Assembly (NCBI GenBank): GCA_036745875.1
Contig: DAIOFH010000032.1
Location: 1 to 35,219 of the forward strand
Direction of reading: 5' to 3'
Source of the DNA: DAIOFH01 sp036745875
Lineage (GTDB): Bacteria; Planctomycetota; SZUA-567
DNA: 35,219 nucleotides
Position numbers and translations under genes: made by a program. Below, in pieces: positions 7,961 to 16,732 of the stretch. Positions within the stretch are counted from its first letter, which is position 1, and the number at the start of each line of letters is the position of its first letter. The notes beneath the pieces are model-generated. The model saw nothing but the letters and a program-made list of their open reading frames with translations, was not told where the DNA came from and did no database searches.

Positions 7961-9811
7961 TCACTCTTCACTATCGTCTTCCACTTCCGGCTCTCCATAA
8001 TATTCGCTTTCCCGTTCAACTACAAGAAAGTAGTTGGAGAGAAGTTCATTCATGCCGTTGGCTGTCATCACCCACTCGGCCGCATACAGACCCCGGTCGA
8101 ATCCGTGGCCGACGGCGATGTATTCGCCGCGATCCTCCATATCGGAGATGGCCTTTCGTAAAATCAGTTTTCCCGCTTCGGGGACGTAGGATCCCTCGAA
8201 AAGATTTTCCAAAAACGCCTGGCAAAAATAACCGACCTTCATCAGACCCATACCGAACTGGCGATAGCGCAAAAGATCAATGACCCGCTCCGCGCCAGGC
8301 TGTTTGACAAGCGGTTGTTCGGCGGAATTCCTCAGCGCCGTTACCGCTTCCAGATAGTCTTCCGGTTCAGCGCGACCGGTGACGATGACGACCACGTCGC
8401 CTTCAAAACCGATCATTAGGTTCATGCAGGAAATGAGGCTTGAAATGATGTCAACGTCTTTGCTGGTGCTGGCGAGTTCGAACAGCGTTTCAGCCGTCTT
8501 CGGAGCGAAAGTTGCGCGATAATAGCGCAGGTCCTGGAATGACTCGTTCGTGATAGTCTGGATGCCCGCGTCGTTGCTTTGGCCGAGAAAAGTAAACAGG
8601 ATATTTCCGGCCGTTTTGTACAATTCCAAAATCGCGTTGCACAAGCCGGAACTGTTGGCCGCCTTGATATAGGTTACGTTTTTATCCAGGCCATGCGCGG
8701 TCTGTAAAATGCCCGCGGGGTTTGCGTTCTTGTACGCTTCCCAGGCGCGCGTTAAATCTGAGGCGATGTTCGCGGGAAGCGATTCGGAAAGATTGGCGAC
8801 AACGCGCTCGAAAATACCCGCATGCGGCAACAAATCTTGCGCTTGGGAAGACTGGGCATAAATGCCCTGGCTAGCGTCGACGGCGGCATGCATGGATGAC
8901 AGGCTGTTGACAATGTCCTGCGAACCGGCGACCGCCTTTCCGAGGGAAGACTCGGGTAAGGATTCGGCAAACAGGGTGAAGCTGATGATTTCCCCGTCTA
9001 TGCGACAGTCGATCCTGCCGCTTTGGATTTTACTTATTTCCCTGATCAGGAATTCGCAACTCTTGTCTGTCAGCAAAGGCTCAAGCTCGGAAAGCAGGTT
9101 GTCATTGAAGCCGCGGCTGTTGGCGAGCGCGGCGAAATCGGTAAAGCCTTGACGGTACCTGTTGACGACCAGGTCGACAGTGTCTTTCAGCAACCCCCCG
9201 TCAGTGAAATCTTCCAGGGAGTTGAAGGTCATGGTCAACATGGCGTTTTCCGTAACCTTCGGCCACCAACCGCTCTTGACGGTGTCCAGGACCGTGCGGA
9301 CGAAATCGCCGCGCTCGGCGATGACGATCATGCCGTTTTCGAGGTCGGCGACGAAATAATCCTCTTCCTGGTCCGAAGTGAAATGATGAATGCCGTCGCT
9401 AGTGACAGTGCCTTCCATTTCGAAAAAGGATTCGCGGAACTTGTCGAAATCCTCCACCGAAGCGATGAAGGCCGGAGCTTCTTCGCCGATATCGTGGCCG
9501 CGCATAACAACCGCGTGCAATTCGTGGTTGAAATCGATGTCCACAATCGGCAGTGGTAAAAGCATCATGCCCATAAAGGGAAGGACGCCGGGTTCATAAG
9601 CCTGTGGCGTGTTATCGAGCGAGGCGAAAACAAAACTGTCGCAGGCCTCAAAGAAATTCATGGCGGAATCGACTGAAATGACATAATCGATTTTTTCGGG
9701 AAGAGGGGCGTTTTCCGCTTCTTCCGCCCGGACATTGAAAAATGAAAACATGCACAGCGTCAAAATGCCAACCATAACGCGACAGCAGTTTTTAGAAAAC
9801 GATACATTCAT
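7961..9811 (-). CDS. exported protein of unknown function
   Basis: The product is 616 residues long if started at the ATG at 9811. It has a signal peptide (hydrophobic core VMVGILTLCMFSFF followed by VRAEEAE) and a strongly acidic C-terminus. The body is mixed alpha/beta with no motif I recognise and no membrane segment beyond the signal, so a periplasmic or surface location is likely. The frame also opens with a GTG at 9820 that overlaps the sppA stop. I prefer the ATG at 9811 because GGTGA lies 5 nt upstream and it begins one base after the sppA TAA. The tight spacing implies translational coupling with the protease SppA, so the protein may work with membrane protein quality control, but this is only context. 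Confidence 0.8.
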   Translation of the reverse strand: MNVSFSKNCCRVMVGILTLCMFSFFNVRAEEAENAPLPEKIDYVISVDSAMNFFEACDSFVFASLDNTPQAYEPGVLPFMGMMLLPLPIVDIDFNHELHAVVMRGHDIGEEAPAFIASVEDFDKFRESFFEMEGTVTSDGIHHFTSDQEEDYFVADLENGMIVIAERGDFVRTVLDTVKSGWWPKVTENAMLTMTFNSLEDFTDGGLLKDTVDLVVNRYRQGFTDFAALANSRGFNDNLLSELEPLLTDKSCEFLIREISKIQSGRIDCRIDGEIISFTLFAESLPESSLGKAVAGSQDIVNSLSSMHAAVDASQGIYAQSSQAQDLLPHAGIFERVVANLSESLPANIASDLTRAWEAYKNANPAGILQTAHGLDKNVTYIKAANSSGLCNAILELYKTAGNILFTFLGQSNDAGIQTITNESFQDLRYYRATFAPKTAETLFELASTSKDVDIISSLISCMNLMIGFEGDVVVIVTGRAEPEDYLEAVTALRNSAEQPLVKQPGAERVIDLLRYRQFGMGLMKVGYFCQAFLENLFEGSYVPEAGKLILRKAISDMEDRGEYIAVGHGFDRGLYAAEWVMTANGMNELLSNYFLVVERESEYYGEPEVEDDSEE

Positions 9812-9812
9812 T

Positions 9813-10976
9813 TTATTCACCAGTCCATTCGCTGATCATCTTCGGCGTGGTATCCGTTTGCTTGGTTATAGCGTTGAACAGTGTCTGAAAAGACCTGCTT
9901 GAACCGCCAAGAACGTCGGCGAAAGAAAACACCTTGCTATACCCCACCACCCGCATGTCGGAGGAGCCGACAAGTTCCTCGATCATGGCAATGGCATCAT
10001 CACTATAACCGATGTCATCCACCAGGCCGTTTTGGACAGACTCGTCTGCGCTGAACAGCTTGCCGTCCGCGAGCGCCACGACAGCCTCGCGGCTCATGCC
10101 TCTTCCCTTGGCGACAATGCCTATAAACCGGTCATGCGCATGATCGACATTGCTCTGCAAGAGCTGGCGCTCTTCAGGCGTCATGTCCCGGAAGGGGCTG
10201 CCGATGTCCTTGCTTTCTCCGGCCATGATGGGATCGGCCTTAAGGCCAAGCTTGTCCATGAATCCGTCCACCTGGAAACGCTGCAAAATAACCCCGAGGG
10301 AACCGATAGTCGCGGTCGGGCTGGCGACAATGGCATCGGATGCGGCGGCGATGTAATATCCTCCGCTGGTCATGAGGCCGCCCGCCCAGGCGACGACAAC
10401 CTTGCCTTCGGCGCGGACTCCCAGGATTTTGTTGTAGATGATGTCGGATGGGGTAAGCCCGCCGCCGGGAGAATCGACCTGGAGAAGGATCGCCTTGACG
10501 TTCTCGTCTTCTTCCGCGACCTTGAGTTGCTCGCAGATAAGCCCGATCATGCCGTTACCGTCAAGGCTTGAGCCCTGGCCGTCGATTTGGCCCCGCAAAT
10601 TGATAACCGCGATTTTTCCCTTGCCCGCCGCACCTTCCCGCAGCGTTTTTTCCTGGAAAAGGGGTGAACTGGTGCTTTCGAAAGTGGAACTGTCGAAGCT
10701 GCTGAAAGAAAAACCAAGGAATACGACAAAGGCGATCAGAAGAACGACAGGAGCTAGAATGGTGGCGCAGCCGGCGACCAGGCAGGATTGCAGGAAGGTG
10801 CCACCTTTGCTGGGCCGCTCCGGCGCATAAGAGGAATGCGGAGGGTAGTAGTTTGGCTGAGGGGGCGGAGGGGTCTGCCGCTGCCATTGCTGTTGCTGTT
10901 GTTGCTGGTATTGTTCGTAATTTGTCTGGTTGGGAAGTGGGGGTGGGATGCCGGGCGAATCAGGGCTGTTTGTCAT
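9813..10976 (-). CDS. sppA: signal peptide peptidase SppA (S49 serine protease)
   Basis: This 387-residue short-form SppA cleaves leftover signal peptides in the membrane. Residues 1-60 are a proline/glutamine-rich cytoplasmic tail with a seven-glutamine run. One membrane span lies at about 62-90 and the protease domain faces the periplasm. The catalytic serine is S204 in MTSGGYYIA and the general-base lysine is K256 in GESKDIGSPFR, the arrangement of the Bacillus-type enzyme. The stop is one base before the start of the next gene. The spacer towards lon holds a palindromic repeat. Confidence 0.93.
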   Translation of the reverse strand: MTNSPDSPGIPPPLPNQTNYEQYQQQQQQQWQRQTPPPPQPNYYPPHSSYAPERPSKGGTFLQSCLVAGCATILAPVVLLIAFVVFLGFSFSSFDSSTFESTSSPLFQEKTLREGAAGKGKIAVINLRGQIDGQGSSLDGNGMIGLICEQLKVAEEDENVKAILLQVDSPGGGLTPSDIIYNKILGVRAEGKVVVAWAGGLMTSGGYYIAAASDAIVASPTATIGSLGVILQRFQVDGFMDKLGLKADPIMAGESKDIGSPFRDMTPEERQLLQSNVDHAHDRFIGIVAKGRGMSREAVVALADGKLFSADESVQNGLVDDIGYSDDAIAMIEELVGSSDMRVVGYSKVFSFADVLGGSSRSFQTLFNAITKQTDTTPKMISEWTGE

Positions 10977-11010
10977 GGTTACCTTTCATGGTGTCGTAGG
11001 CTTGGTTATT

Positions 11011-11165
11011 CCCTCTCACACTCACCCTCTCTTTTTTAGGGGGCGAGGGCATCATGCGTGAATCATTCGTTACGGTCGATCGACTTTGCCCTGCAGTATG
11101 ACCGTTACGACGAATGCACACAGAATGCCCTCGCCACCCAAAGGGGGAGAGGGTTAGGGTGAGAA
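11011..11165. repeat. imperfect palindromic repeat element between lon and sppA
   Basis: Two arms, about 11011-11070 and 11095-11165, are imperfect reverse complements. Each outer part carries a CTCACCCT...GGGCGAGGGC-type block (left as written, right inverted), followed by a CATTCGT...ACGGTC block towards the centre. The right arm also matches the single copy at 5074-5165. The structure resembles a short palindromic or MITE-like element; no transposase or clear target duplication is visible. It lies between the lon stop and the sppA start and could fold into a long hairpin in the transcript. Confidence 0.65.
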
Positions 11166-11175
11166 GTAGTAGTAA

Positions 11176-13674
11176 TCATTTCTTTTTCGCGCTCTGTTTC
11201 TTTTTCGCGGTTCTGGCGGAAGCCGGTTTGTTTTTCCCCTTCACCCTGGAGGATGGTTCCACTTCGTGCTTGATCCCCATCTTGGCGCACAGCTTCGGGA
11301 AGGCGATCGGCAGCATTTCATCAATCTTTTCAATCGGGTGGAAGGTAATGTCCCTCAGCACTTCCGGCTGCAATTCGTCAAGGTCGTGGATGTTCCCGAT
11401 AGGGATGATCACGTCTTTTACGCCTGCCCTGCGGGCAGCCAAGGCTTTTTCCTTGAGGCCGCCGATGGGAAGAACCTTGCCGCGCAGGGTGATTTCACCG
11501 GTCATGGCCAATTTCGGCTGTATCGGCGTGTTGGTCAGAAGACTCACCAGCGCCGCCACTAGCGTGATGCCGGCCGATGGGCCGTCCTTCGGGGTCGCTC
11601 CCTCCGGGAAGTGGATATGGATATCTTCGTCATCGAAGAAGTTTTCCTTGAGGCCAAGCTGCGTTTCCCTGGTGCGAATCCATGACAATGCCGCCTGGGC
11701 GCTTTCCTTGATCACATCCCCGAGCCGGCCGGTAAGGACAAGGCTTTTCTTGCCGGACATTTTGGCGGCCTCGATATAAAGCAGGTCTCCGCCGGAGGCG
11801 GTCCAGGCGAGGCCGAGGGCAACGCCGGGCACTTCCCTTTTGGCCGCTTCCGACGAGAAAAAGCGCGGCGGGCCAAGATAGGTCTTCATGTCCGTTGGCT
11901 TGACCTTGAAGGGGCCGCGTTTCCCGGCGGCGATCTTGACCGCGATTTTCCTGACGACCGTCGCCAACTCCCGTTCGAAATTGCGCAGCCCCGCTTCGCG
12001 GGTATAGCCGTTGATGATTTCCCGCATGGCGGCGGTCTCGAAAGTCACCTTCTTGCGGTTTATGCCGTGGTCCGCAAGCACTCGGGGGACCAGGTAGCGC
12101 TTGGCGATCTGCAGTTTCTCCTCCTCGGAATAGCCGGCGATCTGCAAAACCTCCATCCTGTCGAGAAGGGCGGGAGGTATTGTTTCCAAGGTATTGGCAG
12201 TGGTAATAAACACCACCTTCGACAGGTCGAAGGGCGCGTCGAGGTAATGGTCGCGGAAAGTGGAGTTCTGTTCCGGATCAAGCACCTCCAGGAGGGCGGA
12301 GGACGGGTCGCCGTGCATGTCGGAAACGAGCTTGTCTATCTCGTCCATCATGAAGACGGGATTTTTGGTTCCCGCGCGGCGCATGCCCTGGATGATGCGG
12401 CCGGGGAGCGCACCGACATAGGTTCTGCGGTGGCCGCGAATCTCGGCTTCGTCACGAACGCCGCCAAGGCTGATCCGTTCGAACTTCCTGCCCATCGATT
12501 TTGCGATGGAGCGGCCAAGGGAGGTCTTGCCGACGCCGGGAGGCCCGACAAAGCAGAGGATCGGGCTTTTTCCCTCGGGATGGATTTTCCTGACGGCGAG
12601 GAATTCGATGATGCGGTCCTTCACTTTCGTAAGGTCGTAATGGTCGGAGTCGAGGATCTTCCTCGCCTTGATCACATCGAGGCGGTCGTCCGTCTGTTTG
12701 TTCCACGGGAGGGTGGCCATCCAGTCGAGATAGGTGCGGGCGACGGTGTATTCCGCCGATCCCGGTTGCATGCGTTCGAGGCGCGAAAGTTCGCGTTTCG
12801 CTTCCTTCATCGCCTCTTCCGGCAGCCCGGCTTCCTCAAGCTCCTTTTCCAGCTCATTGATTTCGACCCGGTCGTCCCCTTCGCCAAGCTCCTGGCGAAT
12901 GGCCCGCAGTTGCTCCCGGAGGAAGAATTCGCGTTGTCCCTGGTTGATCTTCTGCTTGACGTCTTCATGGATTTTCGTGCCGAGTTCGACTATCTGCAAT
13001 TCGCGCTCGAGAAGCACGGAGATGCGCTCCAGCCGCTGTTTGACATCGGCGGATTCGAGGATCGTATAGCGCTCGTCCATGCTGAGGTTGAGGTTGGCGG
13101 CGACGAGGTCGGCGAAGCGGCCGGGGTCCGTAATATTGACAGCCGACAGCTTGACTTCACTTGGCGCCTGCGGCATCAACTCCAACAGATTGTTGAACTG
13201 GTCGCGGACGGAGCGGTAGAGGGCGTCCAATTGGACGCCTGCGTCGATTATGTCCGGTAGCTCCGAAGTGCGGGCGGAAAAATAAGGATGCCGCTGGAGA
13301 ATGGACTCGATGCGGATTCGCTTGAGACCCTGGACAAGGAGCCTTACGCCGCCGTCGGGAAACTTGATCATTTTGAGGATAACCCCGACGCAACCGCGAT
13401 CCCTGAGGGGCGTTGGATCGGAAAGATCCCCCTGCGGCCCGATGAGCGGAACAAACGCGACAAAGCGGTCCTGCAGCAGCACTTCGTCCACAAGACGGAT
13501 ATCCCTGGGCTCCTGCACCGTGTGCGTCAGGAGCATGTCGGGGAACAAAACTGCTTCACGAATGGGAAGAACGGGCAATACGTCCGGAGTTCCGGGTTTA
13601 TGGTTTGGATCGATAAGCCCGGCAGGCGTTTCCAGATCATCATTGGCCAGTGTATCATCGTCGTCATTTTGCAT
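11176..13674 (-). CDS. lon: ATP-dependent protease Lon
   Basis: This full-length 832-residue LonA degrades misfolded and regulatory proteins in the cytoplasm. An N-terminal substrate domain starts near residue 33 (LPVLPIREAVLFPDM). The AAA+ module has Walker A GPPGVGKTS (about 375) and Walker B VFMMDEIDKL. The C-terminal protease domain has the catalytic serine in PKDGPSAG (about 697) and lysine in GGLKEKALAARRAG (about 740). The last about 25 residues are a lysine-rich tail. The N-terminal about 25 residues are an acidic extension. It lies 56 nt downstream of a small heat-shock gene in the same direction, suggesting a shared protein-quality-control transcript. Confidence 0.97.
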   Translation of the reverse strand: MQNDDDDTLANDDLETPAGLIDPNHKPGTPDVLPVLPIREAVLFPDMLLTHTVQEPRDIRLVDEVLLQDRFVAFVPLIGPQGDLSDPTPLRDRGCVGVILKMIKFPDGGVRLLVQGLKRIRIESILQRHPYFSARTSELPDIIDAGVQLDALYRSVRDQFNNLLELMPQAPSEVKLSAVNITDPGRFADLVAANLNLSMDERYTILESADVKQRLERISVLLERELQIVELGTKIHEDVKQKINQGQREFFLREQLRAIRQELGEGDDRVEINELEKELEEAGLPEEAMKEAKRELSRLERMQPGSAEYTVARTYLDWMATLPWNKQTDDRLDVIKARKILDSDHYDLTKVKDRIIEFLAVRKIHPEGKSPILCFVGPPGVGKTSLGRSIAKSMGRKFERISLGGVRDEAEIRGHRRTYVGALPGRIIQGMRRAGTKNPVFMMDEIDKLVSDMHGDPSSALLEVLDPEQNSTFRDHYLDAPFDLSKVVFITTANTLETIPPALLDRMEVLQIAGYSEEEKLQIAKRYLVPRVLADHGINRKKVTFETAAMREIINGYTREAGLRNFERELATVVRKIAVKIAAGKRGPFKVKPTDMKTYLGPPRFFSSEAAKREVPGVALGLAWTASGGDLLYIEAAKMSGKKSLVLTGRLGDVIKESAQAALSWIRTRETQLGLKENFFDDEDIHIHFPEGATPKDGPSAGITLVAALVSLLTNTPIQPKLAMTGEITLRGKVLPIGGLKEKALAARRAGVKDVIIPIGNIHDLDELQPEVLRDITFHPIEKIDEMLPIAFPKLCAKMGIKHEVEPSSRVKGKNKPASARTAKKKQSAKKK

Positions 13675-13730
13675 GTGATGGGCGTCCTTTCGGAGCGGGT
13701 CAAGGTGATCGTTGTGAAAAGTCCAAAAAT

Positions 13731-14162
13731 TCAGGATTCACGTTCGATTCGTATCGCGGTCGGTTCGTATGTCACCGCTTTCCCATAAGGAAGGAAGACT
13801 TCAAGAACGCCGTTTTTCAACATGGCGGTGCAATTGACTTCCGCCACCGGCGCGGGAAGAGGAATGATCTTGCCGAATACGCCACGGACTATTTCCATCT
13901 GCACATAGCGTTTCGGACGGCTGTCCTTGTCTCCGCGGCGAACGCCCCGGATAATCAGGTACTGGCCTTCGATGGTGACTTCTAGAGTGTCTTTTTCCAC
14001 GCCCGGCAGATCGATCTGCACAACAAGCCCGCCTTCGATTTCGAATATGTCGACGGGAGGCTGCCAGACATCGGGATTGTTGACTGCACGGGAGAATGAG
14101 CTCGCTACCGTCAGAGTTGCGTCAGACCCGCCGACGAAAAAGAAATTCCCAAAGACCGCCAT
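13731..14162 (-). CDS. small heat shock protein, Hsp20/alpha-crystallin family
   Basis: The 143-residue protein carries an alpha-crystallin domain from about residue 34 (PPVDIFEIEGGLVVQIDLPGV) to about 130, with the family's late signature MLKNGVLEVFLP. Such proteins form oligomers that hold unfolding clients without ATP. The C-terminal tail contains TAIRIERE, resembling the I-x-I/V oligomerisation tail. A strong AGGAGG ribosome-binding site lies about 8 nt before the ATG. It precedes lon by 56 nt. I saw neither a CIRCE element nor a convincing heat-shock sigma promoter in the 290-bp spacer upstream. Confidence 0.92.
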   Translation of the reverse strand: MAVFGNFFFVGGSDATLTVASSFSRAVNNPDVWQPPVDIFEIEGGLVVQIDLPGVEKDTLEVTIEGQYLIIRGVRRGDKDSRPKRYVQMEIVRGVFGKIIPLPAPVAEVNCTAMLKNGVLEVFLPYGKAVTYEPTAIRIERES

Positions 14163-14343
14163 TCCTTTTTCCTCCTATAAAAAAGGTGCCCCTCTTCAGA
14201 GCGAACCGAAAGTGAATCGGCAAAACCCTATAATAATATGTTATATATCTGTATATATCCGCAGCCTTCCCTTTTCAGTAGCCATTAACAAGTATAGCCG
14301 GATACGGGGCGAAAAAAAGAAGAAACGCTTTCCCGCCCAAAGA

Positions 14344-14374
14344 AAAACCCTCTCCTTTTGCGAAGGAGGGGTTT
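14344..14374 (-). terminator. rho-independent terminator of the alcohol dehydrogenase gene
   Basis: On the minus strand AAACCCCTCCTT pairs with AAGGAGAGGGTTT (one bulged base) across a 5-nt loop and is followed directly by a TTTTTCTTT tract. It lies about 80 nt beyond the dehydrogenase stop at 14455 and before hsp20. The rest of the 14163-14454 spacer is AT-rich next to hsp20 and shows nothing else I can support. Confidence 0.8.
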
Positions 14375-14454
14375 GTTTGAAATTGGGCGGGGACAGGTGG
14401 CCTGGCGACACGAAAGGGGACGCATAAGGACGCCCCCTCTCTCTTTACGCTCGG

Positions 14455-15519
14455 CTAATTCTCCCAAGGGGTGATGACCCACTTGAGGACGTTGTCCTTC
14501 TTTTTGCCAAATACGTCGTAGCCGCGCAGGACATCGTTCAGGGGAGCCTTGTGGGTCTGGAGGAAGCGCATGTTTATCTTCCCCGCCTCGATCATCTTGA
14601 TAAGTTCGTCAATGCGATTGACCGGCACAAAGCCGCAGCGGATCGTGACGTTGTTGCTCCATTGCTCGTTCATGGGCAATTTCACCGGGCCGCCGAACAC
14701 GCCGAGGATGGCGACATTGCCGCCCGGCCGCACATTCCTCAGGCACGTCAGCATGGACTCTTCCTTGCCGATCGCCTCGATGGAACGGTCGGCCTTCTGG
14801 CCGTTCGTCAGTTCCAACACGCGCTGTTCGACGTTTTCCTTGGTGTAATTGATGGTGTAGTCGCACAGCCCTTCGCGCTTGGCGATTTCGAGGCGGGAGT
14901 CAACGCCGTCGACCATGATGATTTTAGCGGGACCGAACTGCCGCGCGGAGACGGCGGCGCACATGCCGACGGGACCGCAGCCGACGACAAGGACTGTGTC
15001 GCCCAGCTTGATTTCCGCGCTCTCTGCGCCGAAAAATCCGGTGGAGAGGATGTCGCCGACGAAAAGGACGTCCTCATATTCCAGGCTGTCCGGAATGTGG
15101 TACATGGTATTGTCGGCAAAGGGGACGCGCACGAACTCGGTCTGGCAGCCGGGTAGTGCCTTGCCAAGACCGAAACAACCTACATTTTTCTTGGTGCAGT
15201 GGACTGGTTGCCCGTTTTTGCACGGCTCGCAGACGCCGCAGGCCGCGACGCAGGCCACCGCGACGCGGTCGCCAACCTTGAAGTCCAGGACGTCCGGGCC
15301 GATTTCCACCACTTCGCCGACGAATTCGTGGCCCATGACGGTGGGAAGTGTGACGGGGAAATGCCCGCCGACAATATGGACGTCCGTACCGCAGATAGTG
15401 GACATGGTTACGCGGACGATGGCGTTATTGGGGTATTCGAGCCTTGGGGTCGGGACGTCTTCGATGCGTAGATCGGTGCCACCGTGATAAACAACCGCCT
15501 TCATAGTCTTCTGATCCAT
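14455..15519 (-). CDS. zinc-dependent alcohol dehydrogenase (medium-chain MDR family)
   Basis: The 354-residue enzyme has the GroES-like catalytic domain followed by a Rossmann NAD(P)-binding domain. The catalytic zinc ligands are in TICGTDVH and GHEFVGEV. The structural zinc site is the cysteine cluster CGVCEPCKNGQPVHC; the Rossmann loop is VVGCGPVGMC. It resembles the Zn-dependent alcohol dehydrogenases that act on isopropanol, butanediol or other small alcohols; the substrate cannot be fixed. The frame is open from 15627, but I start it at 15519, where AAGGAG sits 6 nt before an ATG and the family-typical KAVVYHGG opening follows. The gene has its own sigma70 promoter, about 200 nt of leader and its own terminator. 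Confidence 0.93.
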   Translation of the reverse strand: MDQKTMKAVVYHGGTDLRIEDVPTPRLEYPNNAIVRVTMSTICGTDVHIVGGHFPVTLPTVMGHEFVGEVVEIGPDVLDFKVGDRVAVACVAACGVCEPCKNGQPVHCTKKNVGCFGLGKALPGCQTEFVRVPFADNTMYHIPDSLEYEDVLFVGDILSTGFFGAESAEIKLGDTVLVVGCGPVGMCAAVSARQFGPAKIIMVDGVDSRLEIAKREGLCDYTINYTKENVEQRVLELTNGQKADRSIEAIGKEESMLTCLRNVRPGGNVAILGVFGGPVKLPMNEQWSNNVTIRCGFVPVNRIDELIKMIEAGKINMRFLQTHKAPLNDVLRGYDVFGKKKDNVLKWVITPWEN

Positions 15520-15559
15520 TTCTTCTCCTTTATGAAATGTTTTTTCAACGCGGGATTGC

Positions 15560-15585
15560 CCGGCGGTATACAGACATACCGTCGG
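15560..15585 (-). promoter_or_regulatory. hairpin in the dehydrogenase mRNA leader
   Basis: CCGGCGGTAT (15560-15569) pairs with ATACCGTCGG (15576-15585) over a 6-nt loop, giving a 10-bp stem with one wobble pair. It lies inside the predicted leader, about 40 nt before the start codon, without a T-tract. It may affect stability or translation, or be an operator dyad. Confidence 0.45.
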
Positions 15586-15723
15586 CGCAACGTGAAAAAT
15601 AATTCGTAATCGAAGGTTGATGAACAAGCAGAACTATTGAAGAATTCAGGTAGCCGCTCGGCTGATTTTTGTTTATGCGTGTGGGGCGATGATAACCCAT
15701 ACTGGCAATTCTCAACGTCGTCG

Positions 15724-15751
15724 AGTATAGCAATCGTGAGTGGATTGTCAA
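15724..15751 (-). promoter_or_regulatory. sigma70-type promoter of the alcohol dehydrogenase gene
   Basis: On the minus strand a perfect -35 TTGACA (15746-15751) is followed after 16 bp by a -10 TATACT (15724-15729). Transcription would start near 15717, giving about 200 nt of leader. The DNA upstream of the -35 is a run of A/T tracts that could act as an UP element. Confidence 0.75.
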
Positions 15752-15943
15752 CAGATTATTTTTTTGTTAAAATAAATATTTTTTGCCTAATTGGGAAAAC
15801 AACACATCCAACCGTTGACGGCATTCTGTATCATCAGTAATGACATTGGGATAGCACAGTCAATGTTCAGACATAAAAATGTCAGGAAAATGGGGGAAAA
15901 ACACCAAGAAAAGTAAATGAGGAGATTTGTAGCGATTCGCTTT

Positions 15944-16732
15944 TTATGTTTTTGCCCTTGCCCAAAAGCGGTCATCGCGCTTTTCGACAGTGACGTCTAT
16001 GCTGAATGCGTCCGAAAGGATTTCAGAAGTGAAAATTTGGCTGGTCAGGCCGGTTGCGAGCACTGCTCCGTCCTTGAGGACAAGGGCGTTGGCGACTGTC
16101 GGGGGAATTTCCTCTATGTGGTGGCTGACCATGATCACTGAAGCGCGGCGCTCTTCCATCACCTGCCCGACGACCTTGAGAAACGATTCCCTTGCCTTGA
16201 GGTCCAGGCCGGAACAGGCCTCATCAAATATCAGGAGCTCCGGATCGGCCATCAGGGAGCGGGCAAATAATACTTTTTGCTGTTCGCCCTGGGACAGCAC
16301 GCCGAATTCGGCATCAATCCTGTCGGCGAGGCCGACCATTTTCAGGTTGTCGCAGGCAAGGTTCGAATCTTTCTCCGAATATTCATACACCAGGCCGAAA
16401 GTGGCTTTCATGCCGGACAGGACTATGTCCAGTACCGTTTCGTGGCGCGCGATCCTGGCGTTCAGGGCGGAACTGATCCAGCCGATGCGGCGGCGCAATT
16501 GAAAAAGGTCGGTCGCCCCGAAACGGCAGCCAAGCACCTCCGCAATACCGGAAGTCGGAAACAACACCCCGCCGACAATCTGCAGCAGCGTGGTTTTTCC
16601 CGAGCCGTTTGCACCGATGACGGCCCAATGCGCGCCGGCAGGCGACAGCCAGTCGACGTTCTTCAATATCTCCCTGCCGCTGCGGCGGAGGCATATCGAA
16701 CGCAGGTCTATGGAGTTGGTGTAGTTATTCAT
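15944..16732 (-). CDS. ABC transporter ATP-binding protein, stand-alone
   Basis: The 262-residue ATPase has Walker A GANGSGKT (40-47), a non-standard signature LSQGEQ (146-151, Q in place of the second G), Walker B LLIFDEACSGLD (167-178) and the switch histidine in VSHH. It resembles the ModF/YadG-like group. No permease gene is adjacent. The start overlaps the lpxA stop by 8 nt (ATGAATAA), so it is translationally coupled to the lipid A operon. That suggests a role in envelope lipid handling with a permease encoded elsewhere, but the substrate is unknown. Confidence 0.85.
   Translation of the reverse strand: MNNYTNSIDLRSICLRRSGREILKNVDWLSPAGAHWAVIGANGSGKTTLLQIVGGVLFPTSGIAEVLGCRFGATDLFQLRRRIGWISSALNARIARHETVLDIVLSGMKATFGLVYEYSEKDSNLACDNLKMVGLADRIDAEFGVLSQGEQQKVLFARSLMADPELLIFDEACSGLDLKARESFLKVVGQVMEERRASVIMVSHHIEEIPPTVANALVLKDGAVLATGLTSQIFTSEILSDAFSIDVTVEKRDDRFWARAKT

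Larger units (their letters stand above)
15520..15943. other. intergenic region holding the dehydrogenase promoter and leader
   Basis: This 424-bp AT-rich gap lies between the ABC ATPase stop and the dehydrogenase start. It contains a strong minus-strand promoter (15724-15751), about 200 nt of leader and a 10-bp hairpin (15560-15585). Downstream of the ATPase stop there is only a weak hairpin (GACAT/ATGTC around 15873-15886, minus strand). Short frames here look spurious. Confidence 0.6.

Noticed and set aside
12067..13260. A 397-codon open frame opposite lon
   Set aside because: Antisense shadow of the lon reading frame; no family resemblance.
14285..14482. A 65-codon open frame between hsp20 and the dehydrogenase
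   Set aside because: It runs through the dehydrogenase terminator and has no ribosome-binding site.
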